From NCBI GenBank assembly GCA_017503285.1, contig JAFVTH010000011.1:1-37555 (forward strand): a DNA stretch of 37,555 bases, read 5' to 3'. The position numbers were made by a program, and so were the translations under genes. The notes beneath the pieces were generated by a model. That model ran no database searches and was not told where the DNA came from. It was given only the letters and a program-made list of their open reading frames with translations. The number at the start of each line of letters is the position of its first letter. Positions within the stretch are counted from its first letter, which is position 1. The stretch comes from Clostridia bacterium (GTDB lineage Bacteria > Bacillota > Clostridia > Oscillospirales > CAG-272). Positions 33,421-37,555 of the stretch are shown in pieces.

Positions 33421-36400
33421 GCTGTTTTTACCCCCAATGATTTGTCTATTTCCTCGATGCGACTCTGTAGGCTTTCGATTTTATCCGTGTAGCCCACCTT
33501 TTGCTTCAAGGCATGATTTAGCTCGCTTTGGCGAACAAAGTAAGCGTTTAATGCCTCCTTGTACTTATTAAGCTGCCTGCTTAGATTGTCTAAAAAGAAG
33601 TCAATGCGCTTGATAATTCCTGCCTCTGCGCCAAGCTCTAAAAGGTATTTATGCTCACCCTTTATATTAATGTAAAGCTTGTCCTCGGCTGTGTATGGCG
33701 GCACAGAAAGCACAAAGCCCTGATACTCGAAGATATCTGCCTCCTCCGGGCTTAGCACATTTGCCATAATTGCGTTATAAATGTGGCTTGCAAGCTCTGC
33801 CTGCTGGTCCTTATCGTAGACCTGCTTGCTTTCTTGATATCTAATAAGGTCCTTGCCACACTTGGAAATAAGCTCTCTCTGCCTTTCTATCTTTGCAGGG
33901 ATGGAGCTAAGCTCAATGCTCATATTCTCACGCTCTGCAAGAGCCTCGCGCTGAAGAATATATAGCTTTTCAAGCTCGTTTGCCATCTCAACCCTTTGCT
34001 TAATAAGAGGGTTGCCAATAGCAAGAGCCTTAACCTCTGCGTAGTTAAGAACAGTTGAATCAATGTCGGAGCTGGCACGCTTTTGCAGTGAGCCGCTAAG
34101 CAGCTGGCAAATAAATCTTGCCTTGGATTCAAGCAGCTGCCAGGAATAGGCATCAAAGCTCCTTTCCGTTATATATCTGAAAATCATAACCCTTGGGCAG
34201 GTGTTACCCTGTCTTAGGATACGACCCTCACGCTGAATCATATCAGCAGGTCGCCACGGCACATCAAGATGATGGACGGCAACCAAGCGCTCCTGCACGT
34301 TTACACCCATACCAAGCTTAAAGGTAGAGCCGATAAGCACACGGATTTTGCCCGCCCTTACATCCTTGAAAAGAGCCTGTCGCTTTTTGTCTGTTGTGGC
34401 ATCATGCACATAGGCAATCTCGCTTTTCGGTATGCCAAAGGCGGTCAAAAGACGTGTCATTTCGTCGTATACATTAAAGCCCGGCTTAGGTGTGGAGCTA
34501 TCGCAGAAGATAAGCTGTGCGCAGTTGTCGTGGGCTGTCTTTGCATATAGGTCGTACACATTCTCAGCGCACCTTGCCACCTTAGACTCGTACTCAAAGG
34601 TAGCAGCAGGGTCCACAAGGCGCAGGTCAAGGGCTGCCTTTCTGCCATCGGTGGTTATCTTTAGCATATTGTCCTCGTGCATGCTGACAAGACGCTTTCT
34701 AACGCACTCCGCACGGGAGGAAATATCCTTCAAATATTCGGTGAACTGTGAGGTTGCGCCGATTAAGCCGTCGGTATAGCCGTTAAAATCAGGCAAGCCG
34801 TCATTCTTGTCCACCTGATGAAAGTCAGCCACAGAGGAAAGTATGGCAGTAAGCTCCGGCAGATTATGAAACCTTGAAAACCTTGTTGCCAAGCGATAGC
34901 TGTTAGTGTCAACGGAAATTTCAAAATCCGTGGACCTTTCCGCAAACATACCAACCCAAGCATCAAAACTGGAAAGACCAAGCATGGCAAGCTGACCGCC
35001 CTGTAGATAGCTTTGCATAATGTATGCGTCGGTTATAGAGTTGGTAATAGGTGTGCCGGTGGCAAAAACAACGCCTCGCCCGTCGTTGCTTTTCTGCACA
35101 GACTTAACCTTGTCCATCATAAGGGCGCACTTTTTAGACCCCTCTGAGGAAATACCCAAAACCTTAGTGATTTTGGTGTCGATTGGTACGTTTTTATAGT
35201 TGTGCGCCTCGTCAACAAAAAGGGTGTTTATGCCAAGGTCATCAAAACTGATTGCAAAGCCACCCTTTGCAAGCTGCTCCTTAATTTTCTTAAGAGCTGC
35301 CTGCGCCGTCTTCTTCTTTCTGTCAACGGATGCCTGTGACTCAAAGCCGGCGCGTGCGGCGGACACATCATCAATAAGATCCTCGTAGTAGCTTTCGTAG
35401 TATTCATATGACATAGGGATAGCATCAAAGCAGCTATATGCAATTATAATGCCGTCAAAGTCCCCATTCTTCATTTTATATAAGGTGGAGTTTTTCCTTG
35501 CCCCTGTAAAGTCCTTTGGCTCAACAACAAGCACCTTAGCCTGTGGATACATATCGGAAAATACCTGCTTCCACTGACCTGTTAGGTTGTTTGGTACAAC
35601 ATAAAGGTTCTTTTTGGAAATGCCCATGCGCCTAAGCTCCATGCCTGCCGCCACCATAATGTAGGTCTTTCCGGAGCCAACATCGTGGGCAAGAAGGGTA
35701 TTTGGAGTTAGAAGTATACGGGAAATTGCGTCCTTTTGATACTTATAAAGGCTTATCTGCGGGTTAAGGTTAGGCAGCGTCAGATATGAGCCGTCAAACT
35801 CACGCTTGCGGAAGGAGCCATAACGGTTTTCGTAAATGATAGTAAGGCGCTCCTTACGGTCCTGGTCCTGCCATACCCACTCACGAAACTTGTCAATAAG
35901 CTTTTTCTGCTTTTCCAAAACAAGCACCGTCTTCTGCTGGTCAACCACCATGGCAGAGCCACTCTTGTTTATGCCGCTTGGCACCTTTTCATATATAGCG
36001 AGGGTTTTCATATTGAGGGTGTTTTCAATAATGTAAAGCATATCCATATCGGCAGTGCCATAAACGGAACGGTTCTTTACTGCGTGTCTGCCACGCCTAA
36101 AGCGTGTTTTGAAGGGGATTTCCCAAAGTCCACGCTTTTCGTCATACTTTGTTGCGTGTGTTTGATAATTTGGCTTTCTTTCTCCCACAAGGTAGTAAAT
36201 AAAGTCGTCGATTATATCGGGTGGCACCCAGGGAGAGCCAAGGGTAATATAAATATCCTTAACCTTAAGAGCCTCAGGCAAAAGCGCAGAGAGGGCATCA
36301 ACATTCTTTTGAAAGTAGCCCTTATACTTGTCGTTTGCGCTAAGTGCTTCCTTATACTTAATCAGCACATTGCCGGAAAGGTACTCGTCACGGCTTTCCC

Positions 36401-36929
36401 AGCCACGATAAAAGCACTCATCCCAGGTTGCCGGGTTTTGGTAGATTGTATCTCCCAGCTCTGAAATAACCTGTGCGTAGCTTTTGCCTGTTACCGATGC
36501 TATAAACTCAATATCCACACGGGCAAGTGTGTTTAAGGAGAGCAGATAGCCGTCGCTGACTGAGTCCACGTGGGTGCTTGCCCTTTCGTCCTCGTCAAAG
36601 GGGTTTTCCCAGTCCATAGGTAGCTCGTGGCAGGTTACATCCTCAATATGCTTGTCCTCTGCCTCAAGCAGGTCAAGCTCTGCCTGTCTTTTGGCTCTTG
36701 CCTCAAGCTCACGCTTGTCAGCCTCAGCTCTTTGTGCCTTCAGCAAGGCTTCCTTTTCTTCCTGCTCCTTCTTTTTTAGGTTATTATTTAGCTTCTTTAT
36801 TTCGTTTTGTGCTTCCTCAAGAGATTTGAGCGCCTTGGAAAGCTCCTCTGTGTCCATAAGACCCTTTAGCGTGTCAAGGTTCTTGTAAAACTCGTCAACC
36901 ATCTTCTGTAATGCATTTAGCTCTGCCAT
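33417..36929 (-). CDS. SNF2-like DEAD/DEAH-box helicase with coiled-coil N- and C-terminal regions
   Basis: 1170 residues. Residues about 1-95 are a charged coiled coil. About 135-390 resembles the region preceding the helicase in large methylase-helicase proteins of conjugative elements and phages (VDIEFIASVTGKS, WESRDEYLSGNV). Helicase motifs follow: I HDVGSGKTY (Lys421), II VDEAHN (573-576 DEAH), III FATGTPITNS (about 623), and VI QREGRILRQG (899-908). The C-terminus (about 980-1170) is again coiled coil. No DNA methylase domain is present. It should move on or remodel DNA using ATP. It is the first gene of the MoxR/VWA operon; the ATG at 36929 follows AAGGAGAG. Confidence 0.9.
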   Translation of the reverse strand: MAELNALQKMVDEFYKNLDTLKGLMDTEELSKALKSLEEAQNEIKKLNNNLKKKEQEEKEALLKAQRAEADKRELEARAKRQAELDLLEAEDKHIEDVTCHELPMDWENPFDEDERASTHVDSVSDGYLLSLNTLARVDIEFIASVTGKSYAQVISELGDTIYQNPATWDECFYRGWESRDEYLSGNVLIKYKEALSANDKYKGYFQKNVDALSALLPEALKVKDIYITLGSPWVPPDIIDDFIYYLVGERKPNYQTHATKYDEKRGLWEIPFKTRFRRGRHAVKNRSVYGTADMDMLYIIENTLNMKTLAIYEKVPSGINKSGSAMVVDQQKTVLVLEKQKKLIDKFREWVWQDQDRKERLTIIYENRYGSFRKREFDGSYLTLPNLNPQISLYKYQKDAISRILLTPNTLLAHDVGSGKTYIMVAAGMELRRMGISKKNLYVVPNNLTGQWKQVFSDMYPQAKVLVVEPKDFTGARKNSTLYKMKNGDFDGIIIAYSCFDAIPMSYEYYESYYEDLIDDVSAARAGFESQASVDRKKKTAQAALKKIKEQLAKGGFAISFDDLGINTLFVDEAHNYKNVPIDTKITKVLGISSEGSKKCALMMDKVKSVQKSNDGRGVVFATGTPITNSITDAYIMQSYLQGGQLAMLGLSSFDAWVGMFAERSTDFEISVDTNSYRLATRFSRFHNLPELTAILSSVADFHQVDKNDGLPDFNGYTDGLIGATSQFTEYLKDISSRAECVRKRLVSMHEDNMLKITTDGRKAALDLRLVDPAATFEYESKVARCAENVYDLYAKTAHDNCAQLIFCDSSTPKPGFNVYDEMTRLLTAFGIPKSEIAYVHDATTDKKRQALFKDVRAGKIRVLIGSTFKLGMGVNVQERLVAVHHLDVPWRPADMIQREGRILRQGNTCPRVMIFRYITERSFDAYSWQLLESKARFICQLLSGSLQKRASSDIDSTVLNYAEVKALAIGNPLIKQRVEMANELEKLYILQREALAERENMSIELSSIPAKIERQRELISKCGKDLIRYQESKQVYDKDQQAELASHIYNAIMANVLSPEEADIFEYQGFVLSVPPYTAEDKLYINIKGEHKYLLELGAEAGIIKRIDFFLDNLSRQLNKYKEALNAYFVRQSELNHALKQKVGYTDKIESLQSRIEEIDKSLGVKTA

Positions 36930-36950
36930 AGGGTACTCTCCTTATCTAAT

Positions 36951-36978
36951 ACTATAATTTTCTGTCGCATTATGTTAA
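36951..36978 (-). promoter_or_regulatory. Candidate promoter of the helicase operon
   Basis: On the minus strand TTAACA (36973-36978), a 16-nt spacer and TATAGT (36951-36956) lie about 20 nt before the start. A rival lies further up: TTGACA (37098-37103), a 16-nt spacer and TACTAT (37076-37081), which would give a leader of about 140 nt. Which is used is undecided. Confidence 0.35.
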
Positions 36979-37303
36979 CAGAAAAGTGATTTTTGTTTTA
37001 GGACATCAAATGTCATCATATTTTACCACAAAAAGCTCTCTTTATATGTCCTTGTAACAGTACAATTAAATTAAAATAGTATCTTTCTTAATTATTGTGT
37101 CAAAAAACGAGTCCCAAATATAGGAAAAAAGCTTGCGAAAACGAAAGGCGCCAAATAAGCAGAGAATAAAGGAAAACAGCGTTTTAACTGCCGAAATGCC
37201 ACAAAAGCATTAAATATATCTAAATCTGAACATATGCGAATATTTGAATATATAAGGCGTGGAGCCAATAACCGCAAGGGTTTATACCATTTTTTGAAAT
37301 AAA
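36979..37303. other. AT-rich intergenic region without recognised gene
   Basis: No ORF with a ribosome site or recognisable domain is seen; a 61-codon frame on the minus strand (37092-37277) has no coding character. The region holds the upstream candidate promoter at 37076-37103 and a small GACAT/ATGTC pair near 37003-37014. Confidence 0.5.
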
Positions 37304-37330
37304 AAAAGGAACGGTTTTTCCGTTCCTTTT
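37304..37330. terminator. Intrinsic terminator after pflA
   Basis: AAAAGGAACGG (37304-37314) pairs with CCGTTCCTTTT (37320-37330) around TTTTT; A and T runs flank both sides. It ends the leftward pflA transcript 7 nt after its stop codon. Confidence 0.9.
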
Positions 37331-37337
37331 ATTTGTA

Positions 37338-37555
37338 TTACTCTGAAAGGTATGTGCTTACCTTTGCGTATGCCACCTGTGCATCCTCGCCGGTTGGTGG
37401 GACAACATCCTTTAGTGGGTACTTAAGCCCAAGCCTTTCGTACTTTACCTGACCCATATTGTGGTAAGGCAAAATTTCCAGCTTCTCAATACCGGTAATT
37501 CCCTTAAGTATTTTTGCAAGCCCCTTTAGGTCCTCTGTGCTATCAGTGTACCCGG
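37338..37555 (-). CDS. pflA: Pyruvate formate-lyase activating enzyme, C-terminal fragment (gene runs off the window)
   Basis: The last 72 codons of a minus-strand gene whose 5' part lies beyond the right edge. EKLEILPYHNMGQVKYERLGLKYPLKDV is the conserved C-terminal block of PflA, the radical-SAM enzyme that installs the glycyl radical on pyruvate formate-lyase in anaerobes. The radical-SAM cysteines are not in the window, so a paralogous glycyl-radical activase is possible, but the ILPYH..G..KY.RLG..YPL match is specific. Confidence 0.85.
   Translation of the reverse strand, partial: GYTDSTEDLKGLAKILKGITGIEKLEILPYHNMGQVKYERLGLKYPLKDVVPPTGEDAQVAYAKVSTYLSE

Noticed and set aside
33417-36929. 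Integrated conjugative element or prophage
   Set aside because: The helicase resembles mobile-element proteins, but no integrase, relaxase, capsid, portal or type IV secretion gene is present in the window.
37092-37277. Leftward 61-codon frame
   Set aside because: No ribosome site, no recognised motif, and it lies in AT-rich intergenic sequence upstream of the helicase operon.

Overview
The window looks like a chromosomal segment of a strictly anaerobic, low-to-moderate-GC Firmicute of the class Clostridia, probably a gut Oscillospirales/Christensenellales-type bacterium. The evidence is AGGAGG-type ribosome sites, consensus sigma-A promoters (TTGACA-N17-TATAAT), tight terminators with mirrored A and T runs, a ferredoxin-dependent indolepyruvate oxidoreductase, a pyruvate formate-lyase activase, plant-polysaccharide glycosidases (GH2, GH127) and an ECF sigma/RsgI-type anti-sigma pair. 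No rRNA, tRNA, CRISPR array, integrase or transposase gene is seen. The assignment is inference from gene content.

Layout, left to right. (1) 1-3673 (+): the C-terminal part of a large surface protein (DNRLRE and YD/RHS-like region ending in a trypsin-like protease) followed directly by a lipoprotein. (2) 3821-6848 (-): a GH2 glycosidase with its MFS transporter, then a YitT-family membrane protein (6943-8061, -). (3) 8231-9448 (+): NADP isocitrate dehydrogenase. (4) 9653-18614 (+): an eight-gene operon (Na+/solute symporter, PaaK1, IorA, IorB, PaaK2, tandem ACT protein, amidohydrolase, aminotransferase). It can interconvert aromatic amino acids and aryl acetates and may be an aryl-acid salvage route. 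Its last gene runs into a 278-bp inverted-repeat element that also truncates the next gene. (5) 19424-22542 (+): a secreted RsgI-domain lipoprotein, an ECF sigma factor and a membrane RsgI-type anti-sigma factor. (6) 22615-25243 (-): GH127 beta-L-arabinofuranosidase and a sugar isomerase/epimerase-like protein. (7) 25341-28069 (-): an operon TIR-DUF6273 / GNAT / PD-(D/E)XK-DUF5655-like, a possible defence locus. (8) 28158-30817: a phosphoesterase remnant, an SGNH hydrolase, a four-helix-bundle-protein cassette with direct-repeat ends and a striking array of hairpins, and a GMP synthase that lacks its glutaminase domain. (9) 30996-36929 (-): an overlapping three-gene operon of SNF2-like helicase, MoxR AAA ATPase and HExxH/VWA protein. 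(10) the 3' end of pflA at the right edge (-).

The strongest candidates for something undescribed are the helicase-MoxR-VWA operon, the four-helix-bundle cassette with its roughly 20-nt-period hairpin array, and the RsgI lipoprotein/ECF sigma/RsgI anti-sigma module. All functional statements are from reading the sequence. No database search was run.
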